A stretch of 64,000 nucleotides of DNA from Ligula intestinalis (GCA_036362985.1 JAYGXS010000004.1:29001050-29065049), one strand, 5' to 3'. Positions 35,301 through 42,999 are shown, counted from the first letter of the stretch. Translations and numbers: made by a program. The notes: a model not told the origin generated them from the sequence alone.

Positions 35301-38300
35301 AAACTTAGGGTTTTTTTTTGTGGGGCACCCTGTAGAATAAAGGCGTACGAATGAAGAAGGTTGAAGATTGCGGAATTCACCCTATTTAAAATTTGTAAGT
35401 AGGCGACTCTAGTAAGTACTCTAACGCACATACTCTTCCTGTAGTCATGTGCGGGCCAATTTTACTACTTAGATGGGGCCCTCCCATTCCTGCCATTTCT
35501 GTCTATCGATCTGCAATGCCCTTGCAAATGAAAATATAGTTTACAGAAAAGATTAGGAAAAAATAGCCTTTTTGTACTATTTGGATAGAAAATCACGTCT
35601 ACGTCAGGCTTCAAAGCAGAAGAAGGGGTGAGTCTGGATGTAAATAATTGAATTTCCGAATACCTTGGAGTCCGATTTGCAGGTACAGTTGCATTTAGAG
35701 TTTCCAGTTTACCAGCTGTCAGGAGTAGCAAGATGACAGGAATTACTTTAGTTTTCTGCCAAATATATTTGAATTTGCAAGGGCGTCGAAAACCAAAATA
35801 CCTACTACTTAAGTAGTCACTTTTATTCTGCTGTACTTCCCGACAACCGAAAGACGTGCGTTCCAAAGCCAGTATTTTAGCGTATCCGAAATATCCGGAG
35901 ACTGTGTTGCCAGATAACCAATAATATACCCCCACTTAAGTAATCCTTCTGAATCGAAGACGCACTTCGGAAGTTCGTTAAACATTTTATTAGATCGGCC
36001 ACTGACTGGAAGTTTGGTTCGTCCACGCATACGACCTACTGGAAGTGTATGGACAGCACTGTGTGCCGAATAAAATGGCCCCTATGGGTGCCTTAACCAT
36101 CCACCGCTAAAGGACTGACTGCGACGACTGGGGTATACCGACAGTAGCGTCTACCCGAAAGTGCATACCACTACGTTCATAGCAGCTGTAGAAGGTATGT
36201 TGGCACATTGATGCCACAGATAGCCGAAACAGTGAATGAAAATAAAGTTCTTCAACCTACAATAGAGACATGAGGAGAGAGAGAGTAAGTCTGGACATCG
36301 ATCTACAGGGCGAACTGAACAGCATCATACATTTTTTTTGTTGGAACGATGAAAATTTTTTGTACAGCTGGTTTGAAACAGTGTGGGCAGTTGAAACTAG
36401 GTTACACCTTTTACCTCTCCAGCACCTTGTGGCCAATCAGAACTAGAAGCTCTTATTGACTTATATGTAACTGATAACTAATCACACTATTCATCAATCA
36501 CGGCCATAATTCCTTGAAGCAAATGAAGTTTTGTGCCTTTAGGTTGTCCTAGAAAATTTGATTTAAAAATGGATTGCGCCAAAACAAAACGGTACTCCCT
36601 CTCTACTTCCATAACCATCCGCGCATGTCAACTGAAGACAGCTACTGTAGACTTCTGTCTACCTTCTGACCAACCTCTGAAAGGGCCATTGGATAAAGGT
36701 ATTAAAGGAGTTTGTTCTGATTTCTCGCTCTAGCCCGATGCCCTGATAACCACTGCATGCTCTAAAGAGGACCAAAAGGCTCTTCAGTCCAGGGGGTTCG
36801 GTTTTACCTCGTACTCAGTTTCGACAACCGAGGCTACAAGTCGAAAAATATTAGATTCAATAAGATTATGTTTGTTTTAATATGCTAAGATAGGCTAAAA
36901 TTCGATCAACATAAAATTTTGCTGCGCAGGATGCGAATGCTAATCGAGAATTCGATCGCATGCAGGCGGAATTTAACGAAAATGGATATGCGTCCTCCTA
37001 TTGGTTGAATTCAACAACAAAAATTAAAGTCAGGCTACTGAACATTTAAGAGTAGTTTTTTTTTATTTTAAGTTCACAGGATTTTTAGGGGACTTGAAAA
37101 TCAATCCTGCCGAACTTTCTTCGCAATTTATAAAGCGGACTACAAGACAAGTAGAAACAAGGTAGTGTTGCTTTAAACGCGCTCGCGCGAGTGCACGGCC
37201 TCGTGTTTAAGCGGAAAATCAAATATCCCCCCAAAAAATAACTTGAAAGGGGTTTAGGGAAGCAACCAGCGTTTAAAATTATGGAGCGTCTGGCCAGTCA
37301 GACATGCGTATAATCGGTGTGATAGAAAAAGGGGTTTTCACAGCAGTGAGCTTGCTCTCTCCTGCCACAGCCAAGATCAGCAGCGCTGAAAAAAGACAAT
37401 GGACATAGCGACTGACCGGACATTCACGCAACACTGATCATGGTAATCGTACGGCGCAGGCCTTTTAGCCCAAAACTAGACTTTATTCATATGAATCTAA
37501 AATAGATGAGTGGTGCCCTGAGACCACACTGAAGAGCTCCTGTAAGCTGCGCGTTACTTCGGAGTAATAAGGGCTCTCACGAGTTGACTGTTCCAAGCTG
37601 TTCCTTTCTACTATAGTTGGACAGCTTAAAAGCGCATCAGACTTGCTGCCAGTCACACCCTTTGTAACCTGCCGGACCACGTAACAAGGGCACCATCAAA
37701 CTGACGGGAAATAAGATTAACACACATGGCTGTTGTGTCAGAATACCTCTGTCTGTTTATGTCACACAAACATGTTGTTACCTTTTCGGTTTCACGAAGC
37801 AAAATAGTCCCTTTTGTAGTCCTTCGAAAAAAATCATACTACAATATAAAGTGGTACAATAAAATCGGCTAGAGATGATCGGCAGAAGTATTGGTCCGAA
37901 ACGGCGACTTCTATGGAGCAGGCTTCTAATGTTGGTGACGCCCGAAAATTGTACCAAATCATACGCCAGGTTAGTGGTAAGCCCCCGACACTCTGCGATT
38001 CTGTTCGCGATGTGAATGGAGGATTTATTGCCGACAACTCGGCCAAGGTCGATCGCTGGCGTGAACACTTCGAGCACCTACTCAACTTTGACGAACAACC
38101 CATCACACCCTCCCTCTCCTCCACAGCAGATTTTCAATCATACCCTGCCTACGCAGTGTCGTGTGAAATCCCTTCCGAAGACGAAGTTACCGATACAATG
38201 CAGAGGCTACGCAACAACAAGGCGTGCGGAGAGGACGGTATTCCTGCAGAAATCTACAAGTCCTGTGTCGACACTCTGGCTCCTCGGCTCCATGAGGTGA

Positions 38301-41300
38301 TTGTACAGGCGTGGCGAGAAGAGACCGTTCCCGATGACTGGGGCTCAGGTATCCTTGTACCTGTCCACAAGAAGGGAGATAAGACAAGATGCGAGAACTA
38401 CCATGGCATAAGTCTTATCGATGTTGCTGCAAAGATTTTCGCTGTTGTTCTTCTCAGGCGCTTCCAGTCTGTACGTGACTCCAGGACACGACCCAACCAA
38501 GCCGGATTCCGAGCTGGGCATGGATGTGCAGATCAAATATTCACACTGAGGCGCACTCTAGAATTCCGCCATAGCTACCAGCAACCGACGGCCGTTTGCT
38601 TCGTCGACTTTGCCGCCGCATTCGATTCCATCTATCGTGAGTGCCTGTGGCGAATAATGGAACTGGATGGAGTGCCGACAAAACTCATTGCTATGATTAA
38701 GGCCTACTATCGGTCTACCACCGCACGAGTCCTGGTCCACAACAATCTCTCTCAGGCGTTCGATATCCGGTCTGGTGTCCGACAGGGCTGCGTCCGTTCG
38801 CCCATTCTATTTAACTACGTCATTGACTGGATTCTCGGCAAAGCCCTACATGAAGAGGACGGTGTTGAACTTGCACCCGGACGTCGACTTTGATGGTCTA
38901 CAGTCAGTAGTGTCGCGGTTAAATGAGATCGCTATGTCGGTAGGCATGTCCATAAATTCCGGAAAGACGAAGTTGCTCTCGAGCTGCATCCCTGACCAGG
39001 ATAAGGCACCCCTGGGGATTAATGACCATCAACTTGAAGAAGTAGACAGCTTTAAATACCTCGGGGCGAGGCTGCTACCGAATGGGCAGAGCAAGGATGA
39101 CATTGTCTCCCGTATCGATGCTGCTCGCTGGGTTTTCTCAATCCTTCGAAAGCGCCTATGGATCCGACGTGACATCTCCATCGCCACGACGATTCGTGTA
39201 TACCGTGCATCCATCCAGTCAGTCCTCCTCTATGGATGTGAATGCTGGGCTGTGCGCGCTGAAGATGAGCGAAGACTGGAGGTCTTTGACCACCAGTGCC
39301 TGAGGACGATCCTGCGAGTTAAGTATAGCGACTTCATCTCAAATGAGACAGTGCACATCCGCTGCGATCGTATCACTCGGATATCCCAGGCCATTCAAAA
39401 AAGGCGACTGAGGTGGTTTGGACACGTTCTCCGTCGTCCGCCCCACGAGCTTACCTATGCTGCCTTCGACCCGGCACCGCAGCCCACCTGGAAACGTCGA
39501 AGAGGAGGGCAACTGAAGTCTTGGCTAGACACCGTTCGTCAAGACATGGAAGCAGTTCTTGGACCTTCTATCTTCGGTCTCCATCGCTGGAGAAGGGACT
39601 GGGTGGAGCTTTCGAGATCCGCTGCCGCCAATCGCCACGCATGGAGAGGTACCGTTCGTGACATCATTGAGGCCGGCTAGATCAGGCATGATCACAGCCG
39701 TAACAAGTACAAGTAAGTAAGGTGCAGTAAAATGTGATGCAATGGTTTGTATGTGGGCTTGTCATTGATGCATGTCCAGTGTACTCTTAAATGAATTTAC
39801 ACAGGTGGAGAGAACGTCGCCTTCTCGAAGGGGACGAAAAAGAGAGAGAGAGAGGGAATTACCCGAGCTTTCGTGTTCGGCATACTCGTAGACCTTACGC
39901 CACTTGCCCTCCTGTTGGCCCCAGATTATTACGGTTTTATCGTAACTGCAGGAGGCAAGGAGATTTCCATGCATAGGGTGCGACCAGCTCAGGCCCCAGA
40001 CGGGTCCGCGGTGCCTAAAATACGTGAATTCATTAGAACACCAACAGGGGAGTGGGGAGGGGTACTGCAAAACAGGGCGCAATCTTCCGCACAGATGAAA
40101 TATCGATAAAATTCAGGAGAGGCAAAGGGGCGAAACTGTCTTGCAGGGCCGCCTAAATATCTATTTCCTCCGCCCAACTGTCTTCCGTAATTGGTGGCTA
40201 AACATTTAAAAATGGGAATATTTGAGAAAAAATAAGTTTTAAGTAAAAGAGGCTTTTTGAATAAATTAAATGTATCATTAAATTGTGTTGCAAAAAAACT
40301 AATCTAGTTTGGAGGTACAAAACCTGCCAAACTTGAAGGTCTCTATGGGTCAGCAAATTTCAGCTAAATCGAGTAGACGGACAAGAGGAACGAACGGCTA
40401 CGTCCACGGAACTTGGGGATTATCAAGTAAATTTTGTTGTACTTAAAAAACAATTAGTACTTCTTACATTTCAAGTCAAGTTTATTAAAGGAAATGTAGG
40501 CAAACGCCTTTGAAACCCATATTGGTACATAGTCTTAAAGAAATGCACCGTCACAGCCGAAAATTTCTCGCAAGTAACAAATTTGCCTAAGGTCGTTGAT
40601 TATTACTTCCAAGTTTTCGTACATGCGCTAATGCTGTTTTACGAGTACTTATCAATATTTTGCAAACTTCGACATGCTGCCCGAATTCTGGGCCATACTG
40701 TAGTTTGGAGGGACAAAACCAGCCAAATTTAAAGGCTTCCATGTGTCAGCAAATTTCAGCTAAATCGAGTAGACGGACAGGAGGAACGAAGGGAAGACTG
40801 TGCAGGACTCTGTGGAGTCGCAGTGATGCGAGTTACAGACTCTAAATAAATGTTTGACGAAATTTACTTCAAAACAACAGCATTGGTTAGTCTGTAGGAG
40901 CCTGTCCCCTCCACCCCAGCGCTGCCTGCTCTGTCAACGTGGCGCATCGCTGATTACTGGTCCACACTGGATTTGCCTCGCCACTTGTGATGACTGATCT
41001 ACTAAGTGTGAATTGGCAGTCAAATCAGTCAATCGATTTTTGCGTATCGCTGATTACTGGCATGCGCCGGATTTGTGGTTAGCGCTGGCAGAAACACACT
41101 TCACACTAAGCCCATTTAATAGGCAAGGCGGAACTCACTCGGCCTTTTGCCCCGGTGCGCGGCGGACGCGAGGCTGTGGCGTTCTCTCTCTGTCTTTCTC
41201 TCGCTCCTCATGGGCGAACTCCAACCCCAGGCCGAGTCAACCCTTCTGTTAATTATTCTCCTACTTATTCTGTACAGAAGACAATCTCCCTCTACCTTGG

Positions 41301-41778
41301 CTTCCACAACTTCTATCTTCTTCTAAGGAAACGGGCCTGGAAGCTCGCAGTAGTTAGGGTTTAACCGGCCTAGCCTTAACTCCTTTTGCGATAAGTCTGC
41401 AATCTCAATTGACAGGTGAGACAATTTATTTAAACACTTTCACACGACGACAGACCTCAATAGATACTAGTACTGAAACGAGCAGAGCGTACTAAATGAA
41501 TGATATAGGCTGACCACGGAACGATTCAGTCTCTGTACTCGAATGAACATTAACCCAAAATCAAAAGCGTTGGTGACTCACCCACGCAGTTCCGCAATCT
41601 GCGTCTGCTTTTTGTTTGTAATGTCAAAAAGCTTGATGACCTCATCAGAGGAGCAGGTGGCCAAGACAGTGCCATAGTAGTTTAGCTGGGCGTCGTGCTA
41701 AACAAAAAGTAGACCTGGAAAAACGGCGGTTACAATAAGATCCTCGTGGCTGGTATCGATGGTCTGATATACGGAAAC
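17038..41778 (-). CDS. SEC13: SEC13 homologue, WD40 coat / nuclear pore protein (split gene, ends incomplete)
   Basis: Sec13 is a six-bladed WD40 propeller. It pairs with Sec31 in the outer COPII coat and with Nup96/Nup145C in the nuclear pore Y complex; it also sits in GATOR2/SEACAT. Six coding exons are visible on the minus strand: 41778-41734, 41697-41582, 40014-39863, 32646-32513, 32323-32187 and 17365-17038. All introns are GT-AG and the phases agree (0, 2, 1, 0, 2). Together they give 912 nt, or 304 uninterrupted codons, covering the family from the residue after the start Met to the SGGDNK motif of the last blade. Family hallmarks include [30 protein letters not shown]-like [43 protein letters not shown] and DVVWHVSW. 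The exon carrying the start Met and the last exon(s), starting V-T-L-W in relatives, were not found. Introns 3 and 5 are filled with transposons. The identification is firm; the two ends are open. Confidence 0.93.
17600..18745. other. No gene seen within SEC13 intron
   Basis: Apart from a G-run at about 18439-18450, nothing is recognisable. Confidence 0.45.
18748..18915 (+). repeat. tRNA-derived SINE copy
   Basis: Box A CGACTCAATGGTTAGAGCG and box-B-like CGGGCTCGAATACC are followed by GTGTGGCTGGCTGATACCGG, GAAGTGGCCATTCTAGTCAG and CCTTGTCTTTCTG. This is the same family as at 2640-2962. Confidence 0.75.
19005..19145 (+). repeat. tRNA-derived SINE copy
   Basis: The head GCCCGAGGTTAGAGCGTTGG and box-B-like GGTACGAGCCTC are followed by GACTGACTGACGATGGCTAA and CCAGAAATGGCCATTCCAGT. 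The first part of box A is lost. Confidence 0.7.
19400..20300. repeat. Two direct copies of an unclassified repeat
   Basis: The stretches from about 19405-19735 and 19880-20300 share long segments. Examples are GCTCAAAGGTTTA versus GCGCAAAGGTTTAAAG, GGTTATTAACGCCTGC versus GGTTATTAACACCTGC, ACGGCTAATAGTTCA, TTTCTTAGTACTCCATT and AATCAGGTGAA. The second copy has an insertion near 20060-20160. The family is not recognised. Confidence 0.65.
20300..20560 (+). mobile_element. LINE 5' segment with decayed 2A-like motif, copy 1
   Basis: The segment GGGAACCACAAC...GACGCGTC...CACCCGCCCTCACGGCAGCC...TCTGTGTTTTTGATGAC is shared with 21590-21800. At 20472-20520 one frame reads [16 protein letters not shown], a decayed relative of the 2A consensus (leucine run, G, D/x-I-E-x-N-P-G-P). 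In non-LTR elements such a motif sits near the 5' end of the ORF. No enzymatic domain follows here, so only the 5' segment is present. Confidence 0.5.
21577..21880 (+). mobile_element. LINE 5' segment with decayed 2A-like motif, copy 2
   Basis: This is homologous to 20300-20560. The frame at about 21719-21772 reads [18 protein letters not shown]. Against the 2A consensus only the D (to R) and the last G-P (to A-G) are changed. The two copies share the downstream GGGCTACTAGCCAGCCAGC. It is an old, non-coding copy. Confidence 0.55.
21885..22225. repeat. Tandem repeat, two units of about 155-180 bp
   Basis: Unit 1 (about 21889-22040) and unit 2 (about 22046-22225) share AATCAGGGTTC.CGCTGGATATGA, GACCGAAGTGAA, GGCCGCCATCC and GGACGCCCCATGCGCGC. 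Both end before GAGGTAATAG. Part of the unit also occurs near 19830-19865. Unit 2 is expanded by (GA)n at about 22194-22212. Confidence 0.75.
22226..23100. repeat. CG-rich tract with triplet and dinucleotide repeats
   Basis: The tract contains a (GA)n tract near 22384-22402, GGTGGTGGTGGCGGCGGCGG near 22496-22518, ACACAC tracts near 22640 and 22720-22760, (CGC)n near 22829-22850, and a run of about ten GCC/CCG triplets at 22965-22996. Translations are low-complexity and no gene is called. It resembles the tract at 8860-9640. Confidence 0.6.
23027..23057. repeat. Perfect 13-bp hairpin
   Basis: AACGCCACTTTCG (23027-23039) and CGAAAGTGGCGTT (23045-23057) are exact reverse complements separated by TGAGA. 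The function is unknown. Confidence 0.85.
23560..24889 (+). mobile_element. LINE A: APE endonuclease and linker (truncated)
   Basis: In broken frames the stretch encodes a LINE endonuclease: [33 protein letters not shown] (catalytic E), [32 protein letters not shown] (GDFN motif) and [13 protein letters not shown] at 23844-23846 splits it. After a decayed stretch an open frame from 24522 ([20 protein letters not shown]...) looks like the linker between endonuclease and RT. Near 24890 the sequence switches into a second LINE endonuclease, so LINE A appears interrupted there. Confidence 0.7.
24472..26781 (+). repeat. Duplicated 2.3-kb block, copy 1
   Basis: This block recurs at 27182-29491 with a constant offset of 2710. 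By eye the copies are identical except for about eight substitutions between 26588 and 26700. The block ends exactly at a run of 400 N, and the second copy starts directly after the N run. Confidence 0.95.
24890..26781 (+). pseudogene. LINE B (CR1-like), copy 1: endonuclease and partial RT
   Basis: The endonuclease begins at [20 protein letters not shown]. It continues with [12 protein letters not shown] (catalytic E), [12 protein letters not shown] and, after a frameshift near 25185, [42 protein letters not shown] and [10 protein letters not shown]. The RT follows with [15 protein letters not shown] and, after another frameshift near 26430, [28 protein letters not shown] and [13 protein letters not shown]. 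It stops at the N gap before the FADD box. The missing 5' ORF suggests a 5'-truncated insertion into LINE A. Confidence 0.85.
26782..27181. other. Assembly gap (400 N)
   Basis: Exactly 400 undetermined bases are present. The round number suggests an estimated or placeholder gap. Confidence 0.98.
27182..29491 (+). repeat. Duplicated 2.3-kb block, copy 2
   Basis: This copy matches 24472-26781 and then continues past the point where copy 1 meets the gap. Its linker part of LINE A is 27182-27599. Confidence 0.95.
27600..30380 (+). pseudogene. LINE B (CR1-like), copy 2: endonuclease to 3' end
   Basis: Endonuclease and RT are as in copy 1, followed by the missing part. [20 protein letters not shown] carries the catalytic DD (FADD at 29544-29555). 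[49 protein letters not shown] and [16 protein letters not shown] form the thumb and C-terminal region. Frameshifts occur near 27895, 29140, 29700 and 30130. The protein would end at about 30377 with [14 protein letters not shown] motif A reads KKTFDSV where copy 1 has KKAFDSV. The domain order and C-terminal motifs fit CR1-like LINEs. Confidence 0.85.
30400..31640. other. No gene seen within SEC13 intron
   Basis: No domain is recognisable. The 3' remainder of LINE A, expected if LINE B was inserted into it, was not identified here. Confidence 0.45.
31688..31731 (-). ncRNA. Hammerhead-ribozyme-like motif (intact core)
   Basis: On the minus strand the order is TGTTT (31731-31727), CTGATGA (31726-31720), a 19-nt stem II region whose inner ATCCG/CGGAT pairs, GAAAC (31700-31696), the cleavage triplet GTC (31695-31693) and AGGCG (31692-31688). 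TGTTT and AGGCG pair as stem I using G-U wobbles. All catalytic strings are intact, and stem III would be minimal, as in the type I motifs of Penelope-like elements. The flank TGGGACAATACTTTTA is shared with the copy at 42488-42532. Confidence 0.55.
32187..32323 (-). CDS. SEC13: SEC13 exon 5
   Basis: This exon is 137 nt. It encodes [19 protein letters not shown], then [18 protein letters not shown] and two bases of an Arg codon. It matches the fourth-blade region (NAVSWAP ... KRFASGGCDNLIKLW in vertebrates). It starts after the acceptor TTTTGAGTAG and ends at the donor GTATGC. The exon is short and was recognised from the conserved SGGCD motif and the matching phases on both sides. Confidence 0.9.
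32513..32646 (-). CDS. SEC13: SEC13 exon 4
   Basis: This exon is 134 nt. It completes the split Val codon and encodes [20 protein letters not shown] and then the [11 protein letters not shown] segment, the third blade. The acceptor is CGTCTCTTTAG. The donor is GTGAGT, in phase 0. The intron to exon 5 is only 189 nt. Confidence 0.92.
32799..32818. repeat. (CAC)n microsatellite
   Basis: A short run of CAC triplets is visible in SEC13 intron 3. Confidence 0.8.
33500..33665. repeat. Dispersed repeat shared with 63.4 kb
   Basis: CGTGGGGGCAC...GCGCGAAGCGCGCCCC, GGGCGGGGCATGTCAGGG and AATCCTGCAAAATAAGA correspond to segments at about 63400-63535 (CGTGGGGCCACCTG..., GGGCGAGACATATCAGGGG, AATCATGTTAAATAAGA). 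The family is not recognised. Confidence 0.6.
33794..35332 (-). mobile_element. Mariner/Tc1-superfamily transposon, complete
   Basis: Terminal inverted repeats begin CAGGGTGCCCCAC and extend for about 31 bp (CAGGGTGCCCCACGAAAAAA at 33794; the complementary ...TTTTGTGGGGCACCCTG ends at 35332) with few mismatches. A TA dinucleotide flanks each end (33792-33793 and 35333-35334), as expected for the TA target-site duplication of this superfamily. The element is 1539 bp and carries one full-length transposase ORF. It sits in SEC13 intron 3 in the same orientation as the gene. Confidence 0.95.
33922..35055 (-). CDS. Mariner-like DD37D transposase, intact 377 aa
   Basis: This enzyme cuts and pastes the element at TA sites. 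It has an N-terminal helix-turn-helix region (about residues 5-50), a second HTH-like segment near [20 protein letters not shown] (about 94-113), and a catalytic triad: D162 in WFSDESSF, D273 in [11 protein letters not shown] and D311 in [12 protein letters not shown]. There are 37 residues between the second and third Asp. That spacing corresponds to the maT-like DD37D class rather than DD34D mariner or DD34E Tc1. The ORF runs from ATG to TAA with no stop or frameshift and has the usual length. Whether it is active cannot be seen from the sequence. Confidence 0.93.
   Translation of the reverse strand: MPQLSNSQREVIVLFRKEHPTWELQKCRNILPKVFGAITTDQFRGVAAAFKQGGSPVAKVRKPGSGTSCRHDSPTRRAVLELAVTPPDHHRRHSSQREICKELGLSKGYVHRTIAKSNLKCFRRIQCHVLTETHQQARKTKCDAMPQRFGEGEKWKQVWFSDESSFCLSALLNRQNERIYRAVEVKTDIPDEDLLVEIDKQQKSIMCYGAVSWQGKTDLYFIEGDAAGQEGVAPSRKTKKTVNQVVYREEMCPQMFTDIDQVMQGEIWTWQQDGAKPHTANDTVAWLRVNTPDFITPQQWPSKSPDLNVMDFCIWSVLLQEVQRRRIGITDIESINQVLMDTWNNIPLDVIRRAAQSWMDRLRRCSAVNGQHFERYL
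35340..37860. other. No gene seen within SEC13 intron
   Basis: Short frames lack any family motif. A (GA)n tract lies near 36276-36286 and a poly-T run near 37056-37068. Confidence 0.45.
37865..39725 (+). mobile_element. RTE-like LINE, 5'-truncated, RT region
   Basis: The first frame (37913-38893) holds RT motifs: [72 protein letters not shown] (first catalytic D) and [18 protein letters not shown]. The second frame (to 39680) has [62 protein letters not shown] and [20 protein letters not shown]. The catalytic YADD box expected between them is missing and the frame shifts at that point, near 38885-38893. The endonuclease is absent. The element opposes SEC13 in its intron and ends about 140-150 bp from exon 3. 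Confidence 0.88.
39863..40014 (-). CDS. SEC13: SEC13 exon 3
   Basis: This exon is 152 nt. After completing the Gly codon it encodes [30 protein letters not shown] and then EYAEHESS. This corresponds to the second Sec13 blade. The acceptor is GTATTTTAG. The donor GTAATT follows the first base of a Val codon. A (CT)n/(GA)n microsatellite (about 39841-39855) lies a few bases inside the intron, and an RTE-like LINE ends about 150 bp further downstream in the intron. Confidence 0.92.
40015..41581 (-). other. SEC13 intron 2, 1.57 kb
   Basis: The donor is GTGAGT and the acceptor is GTATTTTAG. The intron contains the dispersed repeat pair listed separately; nothing else is recognisable. Confidence 0.9.
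40300..40810. repeat. Pair of direct repeats of about 100 bp
   Basis: The stretches at about 40309-40400 and 40697-40790 share TAGTTTGGAGG.ACAAAACC, CCAAA.TT.AAGG and a 32-bp identical segment beginning CAGCAAATTTCAGCTAAATC and running through GAGTAGACGGAC. They are about 390 bp apart. Confidence 0.8.
41582..41697 (-). CDS. SEC13: SEC13 exon 2
   Basis: This exon is 116 nt. It encodes the first WD40 blade, from [18 protein letters not shown] to QIAELR, plus two bases of a Gly codon. It starts in phase 0 after a 36-nt intron (41698-41733). It ends at the donor GTGAGT. The split Gly codon is completed by exon 3, which gives the family motif LRGH. Confidence 0.93.
41698..41733 (-). other. SEC13 intron 1, 36 nt
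   Basis: The intron starts GTAACCGCC and ends TTTTTGTTTAG. Removing it joins DTSHEDLI to HDAQLNYYG in frame, exactly as in Sec13 of other animals. Reading through it would put the stop TAG in frame (LLFV*). Confidence 0.93.
41734..41778 (-). CDS. SEC13: SEC13 exon 1 of the visible model
   Basis: This exon encodes 15 residues, [15 protein letters not shown]. They match the conserved Sec13 N-terminus directly after the initiator Met. The acceptor TTTTCATCTTGTAG has a good pyrimidine tract. The donor is GTAACC. Because a splice acceptor directly precedes the Val codon, the Met must come from an upstream exon that I could not place above 41780. Confidence 0.9.
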
Positions 41779-41779
41779 C

Positions 41780-42450
41780 TACAAGATGAAAAGGAATAAA
41801 AGTTGACGGAGGAGTCGCATAAAAGTGTCCACGAGCAAAACAAAAGGAGCGCCCTGGCCGAAGCGGAGGAAGAACCACTGCCACTGAAAATACCTTATTT
41901 TGCCCGTGTCCCTTATATGTCAGGAGTCCCCCCACAGAAGGAGGCGAGAAGTTAAAAAGATCTACTTGCAAGTAATCAGGGGTTCTGGTGGATTTAAATG
42001 ATTGATTTGATTCAGTTGTGAAAAACTCGGCGGCCTTAGATTCCGGACAGCAAGGAGAAGACCAAAACGCTAGCTCTCCAAGCTACAAGGCCCTACCGGG
42101 AGCCAGGATTTTAATCAGATTTGTATCGGCCTCAGCAAACAACAGTGAAATGACCGAGCAGAAATTTCGAACACAGATATCCCACGTTTTAAGTTCACTG
42201 GCGAAGGCGTGGAACCTAGTAAGGGCCTACAATTATTTGACAACGTGGAGTGGGAAAACATCAGCCAGCCGTAAGGACAAGCAAACGCTACAAATCCAGC
42301 TGCGAGTTGATGGCGCCGGCAGAACTAGAGAATACCTCAGAAGGTTGTATAATTCTCTTAAATAGCATACGATGTCTACTGAAATCTACGAGCAAATCTG
42401 GCTAGCAAATCTGTAATTATACAAGCGAACATACGAGTCCCAGGAAGTTA
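41780..42450. other. Region upstream of SEC13 exon 1; start exon not located
   Basis: The minus strand should contain an exon ending in ATG followed by a GT donor, but no convincing candidate is seen. No promoter motif can be supported. Confidence 0.4.
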
Positions 42451-42487
42451 TTGAGAAGACGATTCGATTGCTGGGACAATACTTTTA

Positions 42488-42532
42488 CGCGTCTGACGTT
42501 ACGACATCTGTCGCGGATTCATCAGCAGAGAC
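42488..42532 (-). ncRNA. Hammerhead-ribozyme-like motif (mutated core)
   Basis: On the minus strand CTGATGA (42525-42519) is followed by ATCCGCGACAGATGTC, then GTAAC (42502-42498) where GAAAC is expected, and GTC (42497-42495). The A to T change in the GAAA box should inactivate it. The flank TGGGACAATACTTTTA is shared with the motif at 31688-31731, so both belong to one repeat family. Confidence 0.45.
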
Positions 42533-42999
42533 ATTAGCAGAAAACGGGTCTGCAGACTGATTTTTCTGCTCTTCCTTACCCTCGCATCGATCTTTCTCCC
42601 ACATACTTCAAAAGTCCTATGGAGAGGGCGACATGCAATTCTGTAGGCGGTCTGAGATAACTGACATCGTTCTCAAATGCGCAAAGCTATTACACGTAGT
42701 AGAGTTCGGCAACCATCTTGAAGGTCTATGCAATTCTATTTAGGGATAGCACGGCTTACTAACATGCAAGAAAGGCCTATAAAATGTGCCCTAAACAGGT
42801 ACTGAGTCAACGTCACCTGCAAGTATATCGTGGCTCGTAGATGGAAAACTCACAACCGGAACAAGCTAACGAATAAAAACAAAAAACCTCAGTCCTTAGC
42901 CACCCACTACACCCGACTCTGCTCCCTCTGGCAGCCTGAAATGTTCGTCCTCTTTTAGAAGATCCGCGGGGCAACGGACCAGAAAAGAAGACAGTGCTA

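Larger units (their letters stand above)
32647..39862 (-). other. SEC13 intron 3, 7.2 kb
   Basis: The intron lies between the exon 3 donor (GTAATT) and the exon 4 acceptor (CTTTAG). It contains a complete mariner-like transposon, an RTE-like LINE and a dispersed repeat. Confidence 0.88.

Noticed and set aside
41645..41971. A 108-codon minus-strand frame over SEC13 exons 1-2.
   Set aside because: It is not in the Sec13 frame and runs through the 36-nt intron. The conserved residues come from the spliced frame instead.
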